Positions 1 through 7,628 of a stretch of DNA of 41,062 nt are shown here, in pieces. The stretch lies in contig JAPLNX010000524.1 of the NCBI GenBank assembly GCA_026400935.1, positions 1-41,062 on the forward strand. Direction: 5' to 3'. The position numbers were made by a program, and so were the translations under genes. The first letter of the stretch is position 1. Each line of letters begins with the position of its first letter. Origin of the DNA: Planctomycetia bacterium (GTDB lineage: Bacteria; Planctomycetota; Planctomycetia; Planctomycetales; Planctomycetaceae). The notes under the pieces were generated by a model, which worked only from the letters and a program-made list of their open reading frames with translations, was not told where the DNA came from and searched no databases.

Positions 1-136
1 CTGACCACCGCCCATGCACTGGCCGTTCAATCCTCTCGCAGGTAAGACCATCAACCGGAGAGCCGGATGCGGGAAACCCGCCCGTCCGGTTCGGAGGGAG
101 GGGCGACCGAAATCAATCGGTCGTTCCTACCCCTAT
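1..136 (+). mobile_element. 3' end of a group II intron (domains V and VI)
   Basis: Bases 60-92 fold as a group II domain V: a stem GAGCCGG/CCGGTTC, the catalytic AGC triad at 61-63, an upper stem, and a GAAA tetraloop near 73-76. Domain VI follows: GGGG (100-103) pairs with CCCC (130-133) and CGACCGA (104-110) with TCGGTCG (117-123). The unpaired stretch TTCCTA holds a candidate branch-point A near 129. The intron probably ends near 136. Its reverse transcriptase would lie to the left of the window, so only the ribozyme tail is seen. The intron family is known; the exact 3' boundary is inferred. It ends about 50 bp before the kinase gene. Confidence 0.82.
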
Positions 137-185
137 CGTACCTGCGGCACTCATTGACGATTCACGCTGGTTTGAAACCAATCTA

Positions 186-1292
186 ATGAAGCAAGACAAC
201 GCCATGATCGAACTCGGCCCACACAATCTCATCGAGTACCTCACACAGGCCGGACGCCTCGCACCCGACGTTGCTGCGACGTCACGAGCGGAGACGTTGT
301 CCGGTGGTGTTTCGAATGTTGTCATGCGAGTAACCGTCCCTCGCGGAGATGACTTCGTCGTGAAGCAATCGCGAGCACAATTGCGAACTCAGGCCGCTTG
401 GTTCAGCCAGCCTGAACGAATCTGGCGCGAGCGGGACGTGCTTGTTGCGTTGCAAGACTGCACGCCATCGGGTCTCGTTCCGAAGTTGCTCTTCGAGGAT
501 CGCGACAACTTCCTCATCGCGATGGAAGCGATCCCGCGTGAGCACATCGTTTGGAAGACCTGTCTGCTTAATGAAGATGTTGATGACGCGATTGCTCGCC
601 GGCTTGGAGAAGTCTTAGCGACGATTCACGCTCACACCGCGAATGTCGCTCAGTTGATCGATTCGCTCGGTGATCGCACGATCTTCGATGAATTGCGGCT
701 CGATCCCTTTTATCGCTTCGTCGCTGCGCGGCATTCTGAATTGCGGCCCGCGTTGGAACGGCTCATTGAAGAAACGCTGGCAACGCAAGCCTGCCTCGTG
801 CTGGCCGACTTCAGCCCGAAGAACATCTTGGTCATTGATGCGAATGTGGACTCAAATATTTCTCGTGAGCAGCGTCCGACTCCACGAATCGCGCTCGTCG
901 ATTTCGAGACCGGACACGTCGGCGATCCAGCGTTCGATCTTGGCTTCTTCCTGAGTCACTTGTTGCTTAAGACCATCCGCAGTGCCGTACGCTCCGATAT
1001 GTTCTTCGAGATGATCCGTGAGTTCTGGTTGGCCTATTGCACAACACTGGCGAACGCCAAGCCGCTCCCGGACACAATGCAGCTCGTCGCCTACGAACGC
1101 CGTATCGTCCCCCATCTCGCCGCCTGCATGAGAGCCCGCGTCGATGGCAAGAGCACCGTCGATTACTTGACCCACGAAGCCCAATCATTCATCCGCGAAG
1201 CCACAACCGACTGGCTTCTGTCGCCACATGATCGCGTCGAAGCGGTTTTCAAAGACCTGCAATTGCGACTCAGAGCGATCTGCTCGTGCTGA
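186..1292 (+). CDS. Phosphotransferase-fold kinase (APH/choline kinase family)
   Basis: A 368-residue protein with the aminoglycoside phosphotransferase/choline kinase fold. Visible parts are a glycine-rich segment (LSGGVSNVV, about residues 38-46), the ATP-binding lysine (FVVKQ, K60), a catalytic loop LADFSPKN with D208 and N213, and the metal-binding segment LVDFETGHVGDPAFDLGF with D239. The usual HGD of the catalytic loop is ADF here, so the histidine is lost while the aspartate and asparagine remain. The substrate cannot be told; these kinases act on small hydroxylated compounds, and the fold alone does not mean drug resistance. An in-frame ATG at 204 is an alternative start. The gene stands alone, just after the group II intron end. 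Confidence 0.75.
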   Translation: MKQDNAMIELGPHNLIEYLTQAGRLAPDVAATSRAETLSGGVSNVVMRVTVPRGDDFVVKQSRAQLRTQAAWFSQPERIWRERDVLVALQDCTPSGLVPKLLFEDRDNFLIAMEAIPREHIVWKTCLLNEDVDDAIARRLGEVLATIHAHTANVAQLIDSLGDRTIFDELRLDPFYRFVAARHSELRPALERLIEETLATQACLVLADFSPKNILVIDANVDSNISREQRPTPRIALVDFETGHVGDPAFDLGFFLSHLLLKTIRSAVRSDMFFEMIREFWLAYCTTLANAKPLPDTMQLVAYERRIVPHLAACMRARVDGKSTVDYLTHEAQSFIREATTDWLLSPHDRVEAVFKDLQLRLRAICSC

Positions 1293-1494
1293 CGTGTGAG
1301 CGTTCTCATGAGAGGTCGCTTTCCGCCGCACTCGTTTCAACAGACTTTCCCTCAATGATCACGGAGGAATCTGGCGTGCAGGTCAGGAGCCGAACGGAGT
1401 CCGAGTTTTAGAGGCTGGTTCAAATGAGCCTTCGTCAGCCGGCGCTGTTTCACCACGAGCGTGCAAACTTTCTGTCGGCACGGCCATCGTCCGG

Positions 1495-1878
1495 TTAAGG
1501 AACGGACTTCGGAATCTCCAGCCGGCAGCAGCCAAGGTTGATGTGCTCGGTGATCCGCGCGGACTTCGTTCGCTTGAAGACCTCTTCGTGGAGGCTGTAG
1601 ACGACGAAGCGACCTTCCTTCTTGCGTTCGACAAGGCCTGCGTGGCGGAGAACGCCCAGGTGGTGCGAGATAGTGACGACTTCCAATTCCAAGCAGTCGG
1701 CCAACTCACCCACATTCATTGGGCAGACTCGGAGTGAGTCGATGATCTTGATGCGGATTGGGTCGCCGAGAGCACGCAGCTTCTCAGCGCAGTGATCCGA
1801 TTGAAGCGGGTCAGATTGCAGTGGTTCGGAAGTCACGTTGTCGCCGTCGAAAGGAACCAGAGGAAGTGGCACCGACAT
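1495..1878 (-). CDS. arsR: ArsR-family metalloid-responsive repressor
   Basis: A 127-residue winged-helix repressor of the ArsR/SmtB family. From the ATG at 1878 the protein has the typical LRALGDPIRIKIIDSL start of the domain, then a recognition helix region (VVTISHHLGVLRHAGLVE) and a wing (RKEGRFVVYSL). The tail has the Cys-Cys pair GCCRLEIP, common in this ArsR subgroup and plausible as a thiol site for As(III). A TTG at 1911 would lengthen it by 11 residues; ATG is preferred. It is the last gene of a leftward cluster after the ArsI-like enzyme, so it probably autoregulates the operon. Confidence 0.85.
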   Translation of the reverse strand: MSVPLPLVPFDGDNVTSEPLQSDPLQSDHCAEKLRALGDPIRIKIIDSLRVCPMNVGELADCLELEVVTISHHLGVLRHAGLVERKKEGRFVVYSLHEEVFKRTKSARITEHINLGCCRLEIPKSVP

Positions 1879-1935
1879 CCGTTGTCGAGCGGTCGGATCG
1901 TAGGGCCACAAGCGGTCTTGTTCAATTTCAATGGC

Positions 1936-2180
1936 TTAACTGGCGGAACAGGCCGCGGCGAGCAGTCCGTCTCCGGCGCACACCACTAAGGATTTTCCGA
2001 TCGTGCCCGCGAGTGAGGCGTGAGCTTGGTTGTCACTAATCGAAACGAACTGGCCGCGCGGGTAGCTCGTTCCAAATTCGTCGTTTACTTGAGCGAACGG
2101 GCCGCGAGACAGAGCCTTCTGCTGTCCCGTGGCGGACGTGGTCGCGGCAGTGCAGTAGCCCGGCAGGTCGCGGTCAGCAT
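1936..2180 (-). pseudogene. Frameshifted C-terminal tail of the ArsI-methyltransferase fusion
   Basis: The ArsI-like frame stops at 2085. A second frame on the same strand stays open to a TAA at 1938-1936 and encodes a conserved-looking tail (ALSRGPFAQVNDEFGTSYPRG, about 2110-2050). This resembles the segment that ends ArsM-like arsenite methyltransferases and follows the LRETMLTA motif of the upstream frame. The two frames cross somewhere around 2160-2185. Joining them would bring the protein to about 350 residues and end it 58 bp before arsR. A true lesion is the simplest reading; a sequencing error is the alternative. Confidence 0.6.
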
Positions 2181-2996
2181 CGTCTCGCGCAACGATGCCT
2201 CGCCGAGCCGGAAGCAGGGAGTTGCCGCGTACTTCTCGAACTTCACTTTCACGAAGCCGGCTTGTGCGAGGTCTCGCAGCAGATCGCTGAGCGTGGGGAC
2301 TCGGCGAACATGCGCCGCCGCGCCGGACAGTTTGACGTCGCTGTCGGCCACGGGACGATCTGACGTCAGGAAGTGCAACTGCAAGCGACCGTCGGGCTGC
2401 AGCACTCGGCGAATGTCGGCGAACACGCTGGCGGGCGTGACGTCCGTCGGAACGTTGAACGTGCCACGCATACGGACTTCATCGAGACTGTGATTCTCGT
2501 GCGGTAACGGCAGCGGAAGTGGTTGGCCGAGACGATGCTCCCAAATGGCGGCGGCAGCAATCGGTAATGCGTTCGTGTTGCGCGGGACGATTTGCTCAAG
2601 CGTCTGACCGGGGCCGCGATGATCGAGATCCCCCGCGAGGGCATAGAACTCCCACAGCGTGTTGTCGGGGTCGCGGACCCAGAACTTCGATTGCTTCGCG
2701 TAGCAACATTCGACGTTGTCTTCACGCTGCGTGCTGATGCCGTTGAGTTCCAGTCGCCGTTGGCAATCGACCAGTGCTTCGGCATTGCGAAAGCGAAATC
2801 CGACGTGATTGAGCGCTCCGTCGCTCGCGTGCCCGTGCGGTTCCAATGACAGCACGAGCGGCGGATCGGCGGTCTCGAACTTTGCGTAATCGAGCCGGCA
2901 TTTGGCCGGCTCGACCCCCAGCATTCGCTTGAAGAACTCGACCGACCGATCGAGGTTCGAGACGTTGAGCGACATGTGAAACAAGTTTTGAGCCAT
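2085..2996 (-). CDS. arsI: ArsI/CadI-type C-As lyase fused to a methyltransferase-like half
   Basis: Residues 1-120 are a vicinal-oxygen-chelate dioxygenase of the ArsI/CadI family, which cleaves the C-As bond of trivalent organoarsenicals using Fe(II). Metal ligands match the family: H7, H64 and E116, and the arsenic-binding pair C97-C98 in ECCYAKQSKFW. Residues about 165-300 resemble the second half of an ArsM-type methyltransferase (RVLQPDGRLQLHFL, then PCFRLGEASLRETML), with no SAM-binding motif I visible. ATG 2996 is chosen because AGGAG (3009-3005) lies 8 bp upstream; longer frames run into the palindrome at 3050-3119. The reading frame breaks near 2170, so the last 30 or so residues of this frame are aberrant. 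The lyase domain itself is intact. Confidence 0.78.
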   Translation of the reverse strand: MAQNLFHMSLNVSNLDRSVEFFKRMLGVEPAKCRLDYAKFETADPPLVLSLEPHGHASDGALNHVGFRFRNAEALVDCQRRLELNGISTQREDNVECCYAKQSKFWVRDPDNTLWEFYALAGDLDHRGPGQTLEQIVPRNTNALPIAAAAIWEHRLGQPLPLPLPHENHSLDEVRMRGTFNVPTDVTPASVFADIRRVLQPDGRLQLHFLTSDRPVADSDVKLSGAAAHVRRVPTLSDLLRDLAQAGFVKVKFEKYAATPCFRLGEASLRETMLTATCRATALPRPRPPRDSRRLCLAARSLK

Positions 2997-3049
2997 TCCG
3001 AGAACTCCTGAGTTGGGAGATTGGATTGAACATTTTTCTGAGGTTGAAG

Positions 3050-3119
3050 GGTGGGCCAACCATCGGGCGGCCCACCTTATTGGCAACACGATGGTGGGCC
3101 GCCCGATGGTTGGCCCATC
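3050..3119. repeat. Nested palindrome, 27-bp arms (family a)
   Basis: The left arm 3050-3076 and right arm 3093-3119 are reverse complements at 26 of 27 positions, with a 16-bp loop. Each arm is also a palindrome: GGTGGGCC at one end pairs with GGCCCACC at the other. It separates the dead MFS transporter from the ArsI-like gene and lies just upstream of the ArsI start. It is too long and lacks the T-run of a simple terminator, so a REP- or MITE-like element is more likely. Confidence 0.85.
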
Positions 3120-3126
3120 CTACGAT

Positions 3127-4090
3127 TCACGTCGGTTGCGACTCCAACGGCATTGGCATCTTCAGCACGCAGGCCCAAAGTCCAAGAGCGACGACGACCA
3201 CGGCCGAGGCGTAGAAAAAGGGCATGTACGATCCCAAGTCCCGCTTCGCGTAGGCCAGCAGTACCGGTCCCAAGGCGGAGGCGAACACTGTCAGCATCTG
3301 GGCGATGCCCTGAATTTGTCCGAGATGCAGCCGGCCGAAAACTTTTTCGAAGGCGGTGAAGAACACGACCGTCATCACGCCTCCGCCGAGAGCCATGCCC
3401 ACGGCGTAGAGCATCAGGTGCGGAAACGTGCTGACGTGAGGCATCCAAAACAAAGCGCCGGCCAAGAAGGACATCGACAGCCCCATCACTCGGCGAAGCG
3501 ACGTCCACTGCACGAGCCAACCCGCGATGAAGTTTCCGGCCAAGCCCAGTCCCGTGCTGATTTTCAGCAGCGTGTAGTACGTCTCTTTCGTGAAGCCTCG
3601 CTCGACCAGGATGTCTTCGTTGAACAACGACGCGCCCGAACTGACCAATCCGTAGACCGACGTCGCCAACGCGAACGCCCAGAAGGCCGGTTCCGCGAGC
3701 GCGGCTCGCAGCGCGTAGCGCGTAGCCAGTCACCGCGAAGACCGGTTCATCGGATCGCTTCACCACTCCATCCACCAGCAGTCCGCATTCTTCGGGCGTG
3801 TTGCGGACGAACAGCCAACTCAGCGGAGCGACTCCCTGCAGCAGGATGTAGCCGATCCCCGACCAGACGGTCTGCCAAGGAGCTTCTTTGTAGTTGCCGA
3901 TCACGGTGAAGGCGGTAATCCATCCGAAGGCCATCAGGACCGTGTATGTTCCGATCGCGAAACTCAAACGGCGTTAAAACCATTTGCCGGCCATCGACAA
4001 GCTGACGACCGAGAGAGAGCTTTGTCATAGCCCGCGCGTGAGCGTGATTGCGGCGAAGAACATCCAGAAGTCAGTTAGCCGCTTTTCCGC
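3127..4090 (-). pseudogene. 5'-truncated MFS transporter pseudogene of the ars cluster
   Basis: The remnant covers roughly the second two-thirds of a 12-TM major facilitator. It reads FFAAITLTRGL, then a TGA stop (4027-4025), SSLSVVSLSMAGKWF, a TAA stop (3976-3974), then RRLSFAIGTYTVLMAFGW and onward in the same frame. The frame is then lost at a perfect 7-bp tandem duplication (3712-3725) and resumes as TSVYGLVSSGASLF to the stop at 3127. Removing one 7-bp copy restores a continuous reading. Homology ends near 4090, exactly where the inverted repeat at 4092-4181 begins, and the N-terminal half is missing. Its position suggests an arsenical exporter, but the substrate is inferred from context only. 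Confidence 0.8.
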
Positions 4091-4091
4091 C

Positions 4092-4181
4092 GATTAACCG
4101 CAAGCCGCAGGTGTGCGTGCGATATGGAATAGCGACTTGTGATGACTCGCACGTCTGTGGCTTGAGGTTAAACGGTTAATC
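4092..4181. repeat. Imperfect long inverted repeat at the MFS breakpoint
   Basis: GATTAACCG (4092-4100) pairs with CGGTTAATC (4173-4181), and the adjoining CAAGCCGCAG...GTGCG (from 4101) pairs with CGCACGTCTGTGGCTTG (4149-4165). The right arm has about 8 extra bases between these blocks. The element lies between the GH57 gene and the truncated MFS pseudogene. It differs from the nested-palindrome families because its arms are not self-complementary. Confidence 0.7.
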
Positions 4182-4256
4182 AGACAACCCCTTGGCGAGC
4201 GTGGCTACGCAGAGACCAACGCGGAACGATTTCGTGCGGGCTATGAATCACGCGAG

Positions 4257-6491
4257 CTAGATCGTCTGGCCGACGACTTGAGGGACAGCGACCAGGAATC
4301 TCGCTTGCGCCGCCGACGTGTCGATCGACAGCGTGATCTGTACGGACCAAGTACCTTCGGCAGAGGCATTGATTTGCCAATGCGGCATCACCGAGCAGCT
4401 TTGATGAACGGTCTCAAAGCCACCTTCGGAGTTACTCACAGTTTGAATCGGGAATGCCCACAAGGCAGCGGGTTGTGACAGTTCCACGGCAACGTCCAGA
4501 CCGAGCCATTCATCGACGAGTCCCAACCGAGTTGTTCCCGGTAGATTGAGATGCGTCTGCAATTGGCCGAGGCGGCGACCGGATTCGTCGTAGAAATAAC
4601 GGTCATCGGCCCCGGTCGGCATACCGGCGAAGTTCAGTTCGACGCCGAAGTGCAACGCCTCGTCTTGTGGCAAGTTTTCCAAAACATACAGAACTTCGAG
4701 TGACGTTCCACTGCGTGCGTTGAGGGCAACTCGCTTGGTCACCTTGATCTCCCGATTGCCGACGTGGCCGACTCGTGCGAGCACTGCTTCAACTCGCTCT
4801 GCCGAACGGCGGAGCAGTGATTGATACGCGCCGGTCACAAAGTCGCCGATCTCTCCCTTGCCAAGTTGGAAGTCTTCAAACGTGGCATCTTCGGCCAAGA
4901 AGTGATCGACGAACGATTTCCGAGGGGTCAAATCGTAGATCAGTTTTTTATCGAGGTCGGGCTGTTTGAACTTCACGCCGCCACTGGGATCGACACCACC
5001 GATTCCCGATTGCATCGACATGTCGAGCGCGGCCTGTCTGATCTTGTCGTGGTACGGTTCAAAACGGCGATCGAGCGTTGCCAGCAAGTTGTGGCGAATG
5101 CTTCGAAGATCGAGTTCGTATAAATGCCCGCCGGTCGCTGGAGCGAGATAGGCCACGAGCCGGTCACTGCTCATGCGGATTTCTTTGCGTGCATCGAAAT
5201 TGAAATCGTCACTCTCGATCCGAACCCAAGGACCGCTGCCGGAATGATTGGCTGAACCAAGGTTTCCCGCGACTTCTTCGAGCAACGTGTCGGCAGCGAT
5301 GAGGTGTTGGTAGATCGCGTTCCGTAAGTGCGGCAGATACAGACCACCGAACGAGCCATGCCAGTACGGGCAATTGCACTGACCGCGATAAAGTTCGGAG
5401 CGAGCTTCGGCCAACGTGTCGCGATACTCACCACGTGAATCGAGACGCGTCAGTTCTTCCAATCGGCTGCTGACCTGCAACGCGCGAGCATACATCTCAT
5501 TCGCTTCGGGATACTTCACGCGGAAGTTGCGCCAGAAGCCGCCACGCATGAATTGCTTGATCTCCGGCCACTCGGCATCACCTTCATGCTTTTTGTTCAA
5601 TGCGGCGAGCGAAAGTTGACGCTGTGGGGGCAAGACCCATTCAGTCATTTCGCGATAGCTACTGTCGGGCAGGAAGCAGCTTCCGATCGGTGGTACGTTG
5701 TCGATGCACTCACCAAGCGTTGTCGTCTTCAGCCAATCTTGGTTCGCACGCAAAGCGTCGAAAAACCGCCTCAGCCAGCCTCGATCAAAGACCAATTCAT
5801 GAGTGCCGGGCCAGACGCCGAACTTTTCGCCGTCGTCACCACAGACGGCAATCGCGTTCGGAACTTTGCTGGCAAGATCGCGCAAGAACGCGATGCTGGC
5901 ATCCGGCTCTTCCCACGGAATCGTGTAACGCAACCGTTCGGCGATTGGGAAAATCGTAAGTAATTGCCCTTCGTCTTCCGTGAGGTAATGCCCGAAGAGC
6001 TTTTCTGGCGACAACCCCGCGTTGCGAAAGTGCGAATCGTCGAGCACCGTGAATTCGATTCCCGCCGCTGCGATGTCGGACGCGAAGGACTGTTCCCAGA
6101 CCCTCTCCGGCACCCACATGCCACGCACCGGTTTGCCGAACAGAGTTTCCAAATAATCCGAGTAAAGCCGCATTTGGCCGACTCGATCTCGTGCTGGAAT
6201 ACACGCCAGGATCGGCTCGTAAAATGGCCCTCCGAGAATCTCAACCTGTCCGCTGTGACACAATTCCCTGAGCGATTCGATGTATTCCGGATGCGCGGCG
6301 ACGAGCCATTCCAGCAAGCTGCCAGAATTGTGGATCGACACTTTGATGTCGGGATACTCGCGCAGCACTTCGAGAAACGGCTTATAGCTGTCGCGATAAG
6401 CATCCTCGAAGACACCCTCGAAGTTGCCGATTGGTTGATGATTGTGAAAGACGAGAGAGAGTCGAACCGAGTTAGGCATGGAAGAGCTCAT
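4257..6491 (-). CDS. GH57 4-alpha-glucanotransferase/alpha-amylase
   Basis: A 744-residue enzyme of glycoside hydrolase family 57 acting on alpha-1,4-glucans. Family motifs are FHNHQP (about 15-20), GGPFYEP (88-93), GMWVPERVWE with the likely nucleophile E129, and CGDDGEKFGVWP with the likely acid/base Asp at 219-220. The region after about residue 300 matches the layout of the DUF1925 and DUF1926 all-beta domains of Thermococcus-type glucanotransferases. No signal peptide is seen, so it should act in the cytosol on glycogen or maltodextrin. galT lies 46 bp upstream on the same strand, suggesting one transcript. Transferase and hydrolase activities cannot be separated from sequence. ATG at 6479 (M5) is a possible alternative start. 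Confidence 0.88.
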   Translation of the reverse strand: MSSSMPNSVRLSLVFHNHQPIGNFEGVFEDAYRDSYKPFLEVLREYPDIKVSIHNSGSLLEWLVAAHPEYIESLRELCHSGQVEILGGPFYEPILACIPARDRVGQMRLYSDYLETLFGKPVRGMWVPERVWEQSFASDIAAAGIEFTVLDDSHFRNAGLSPEKLFGHYLTEDEGQLLTIFPIAERLRYTIPWEEPDASIAFLRDLASKVPNAIAVCGDDGEKFGVWPGTHELVFDRGWLRRFFDALRANQDWLKTTTLGECIDNVPPIGSCFLPDSSYREMTEWVLPPQRQLSLAALNKKHEGDAEWPEIKQFMRGGFWRNFRVKYPEANEMYARALQVSSRLEELTRLDSRGEYRDTLAEARSELYRGQCNCPYWHGSFGGLYLPHLRNAIYQHLIAADTLLEEVAGNLGSANHSGSGPWVRIESDDFNFDARKEIRMSSDRLVAYLAPATGGHLYELDLRSIRHNLLATLDRRFEPYHDKIRQAALDMSMQSGIGGVDPSGGVKFKQPDLDKKLIYDLTPRKSFVDHFLAEDATFEDFQLGKGEIGDFVTGAYQSLLRRSAERVEAVLARVGHVGNREIKVTKRVALNARSGTSLEVLYVLENLPQDEALHFGVELNFAGMPTGADDRYFYDESGRRLGQLQTHLNLPGTTRLGLVDEWLGLDVAVELSQPAALWAFPIQTVSNSEGGFETVHQSCSVMPHWQINASAEGTWSVQITLSIDTSAAQARFLVAVPQVVGQTI

Positions 6492-6537
6492 TCAGCGATT
6501 GTCCGTTGTCAGAAGTGCGTTGGATTTTGTGGGGCAA

Positions 6538-7551
6538 TTAAATCCCTGTCGCTTCCAGTTCTGTTGACCTCATGAATCCCGCAGCGTCTTCCGGTGGCAC
6601 GGAGTTGATATAGAACCCGCTGCCCCATTCGAAGCCAGCCACACCTGAGAGGCGTGGGATGATTTCGATGTGCCAGTGGTAGGATTTCAACTCATAAGTG
6701 TCGAACGGAGAAGTGTGCAGGATGTAGTTGTACGGGGGATCGTCGAGTGACTGCCGGAGCTTCAGTAAGGCAGACTTCAACACGTGAGCCAGTTCGTCAA
6801 CGTCCGCTTCTTGGACAGTTTCGTAATGGCTCATGTGCTTTTTCGGGACAATCCAAGTTTCAAACGGAAACCGAGCGGCGAACGGACAGAATACCACGAA
6901 GTTGGGAGATTCCATCACGATGCGGTCCCCGGCCTGCGTTTCTTCACGGATCATGTCGCAGTAGATGCACCGACCGCGCCAACCGAAAAAGTCTTTGGCA
7001 CCGCGCATCTCTTCCTGAACCTGAATGGGGACCACAGGCGTCACAATCAACTGCGAATGGCAATGCTCCAACGAGGCCCCGGCAAGGTGTCCTTCGTTTT
7101 TGAAGACCAGCGGATGAATCAGGCGGCGATCACGTTTCAAATCCACCAGCCGATCGTGGTACATCCACAAGACTTCACGAATCTGCTGGGCGGGAAGCGA
7201 AGCGAAACGGGTTTCGTGGTGCGGGCAATCGAGGATCACTTCGTGAGCCCCGATTCCCTCCATGACGTCATACATGCCGATGCCCCGGCTTTCGAATTTG
7301 CCTTCGACCTTCAGAGCCGGAAACTTGTTCGGCACTGTGCGAACTCGCCACCCCGCTCCGTTTGGGACCGAACCATGATTGCGATACGCGACGATCTCTG
7401 CTGCTGAGGCCGATTCATTTCCTTCGCAGAACGGACAAAACGTTTCGGCGGTCCGAGTGGCTGACGAATCAAAGTCGGTCGGACGCTTGGCACGATCGGG
7501 AGCAATAATCACCCAGCGGCCAGTGATCGGGTCTTTGCGAAGTTCTGGCAT
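6538..7551 (-). CDS. galT: Galactose-1-phosphate uridylyltransferase (HIT family)
   Basis: A 337-residue GalT, which exchanges UMP between UDP-glucose and galactose-1-phosphate in the Leloir pathway. The start [20 protein letters not shown] is typical. Zinc-site cysteines C39 and C42 are in CPFC, with His near 111-112. The active-site motif is LEHCHSQL with H163 and H165, and the second HIT-like segment is [13 protein letters not shown] 7551 is chosen; upstream in-frame starts (ATG 7563, GTG 7578) add residues not seen in the family, and GTG 7578 sits inside the palindrome arm. It is followed by the GH57 gene, fitting a sugar or glycogen role. Related bacterial enzymes may also use other sugar-1-phosphates. 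Confidence 0.88.
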   Translation of the reverse strand: MPELRKDPITGRWVIIAPDRAKRPTDFDSSATRTAETFCPFCEGNESASAAEIVAYRNHGSVPNGAGWRVRTVPNKFPALKVEGKFESRGIGMYDVMEGIGAHEVILDCPHHETRFASLPAQQIREVLWMYHDRLVDLKRDRRLIHPLVFKNEGHLAGASLEHCHSQLIVTPVVPIQVQEEMRGAKDFFGWRGRCIYCDMIREETQAGDRIVMESPNFVVFCPFAARFPFETWIVPKKHMSHYETVQEADVDELAHVLKSALLKLRQSLDDPPYNYILHTSPFDTYELKSYHWHIEIIPRLSGVAGFEWGSGFYINSVPPEDAAGFMRSTELEATGI

Positions 7552-7570
7552 GTTGTCTTTCATCAAAACC

Positions 7571-7628
7571 GTAGTCACAAGCTGCCAGCTTGTGTGCGTT
7601 CTTTAGCAAGCGTGCAGCTTGCAACTAC
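7571..7628. repeat. Nested palindrome with GTAG/CTAC ends (family c)
   Basis: The left arm 7571-7592 and right arm 7607-7628 pair at 18 of 22 positions. Each arm contains its own palindrome: CAAGCT/AGCTTG on the left and GCAAGC/GCTTGC on the right. The ends are GTAG and CTAC. The TAG stop codon of gcvT (7627-7625) is inside the right arm. It may also end gcvT transcription, but no U-run follows. Confidence 0.8.

Noticed and set aside
186-1292. Idea that the kinase is methylthioribose kinase (MtnK), given mtnA in the window
   Set aside because: The two genes are more than 23 kb apart, and I see no MtnK-specific motifs; only the general phosphotransferase fold is supported.
3013-3909. 298-residue rightward frame opposite the MFS remnant
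   Set aside because: Same His/Arg/Gln-rich antisense signature; the minus strand shows recognisable transporter sequence.
3747-4028. 93-residue leftward frame starting at the MFS remnant stop codon
   Set aside because: It is in a different frame from the transporter homology and has no features of its own.
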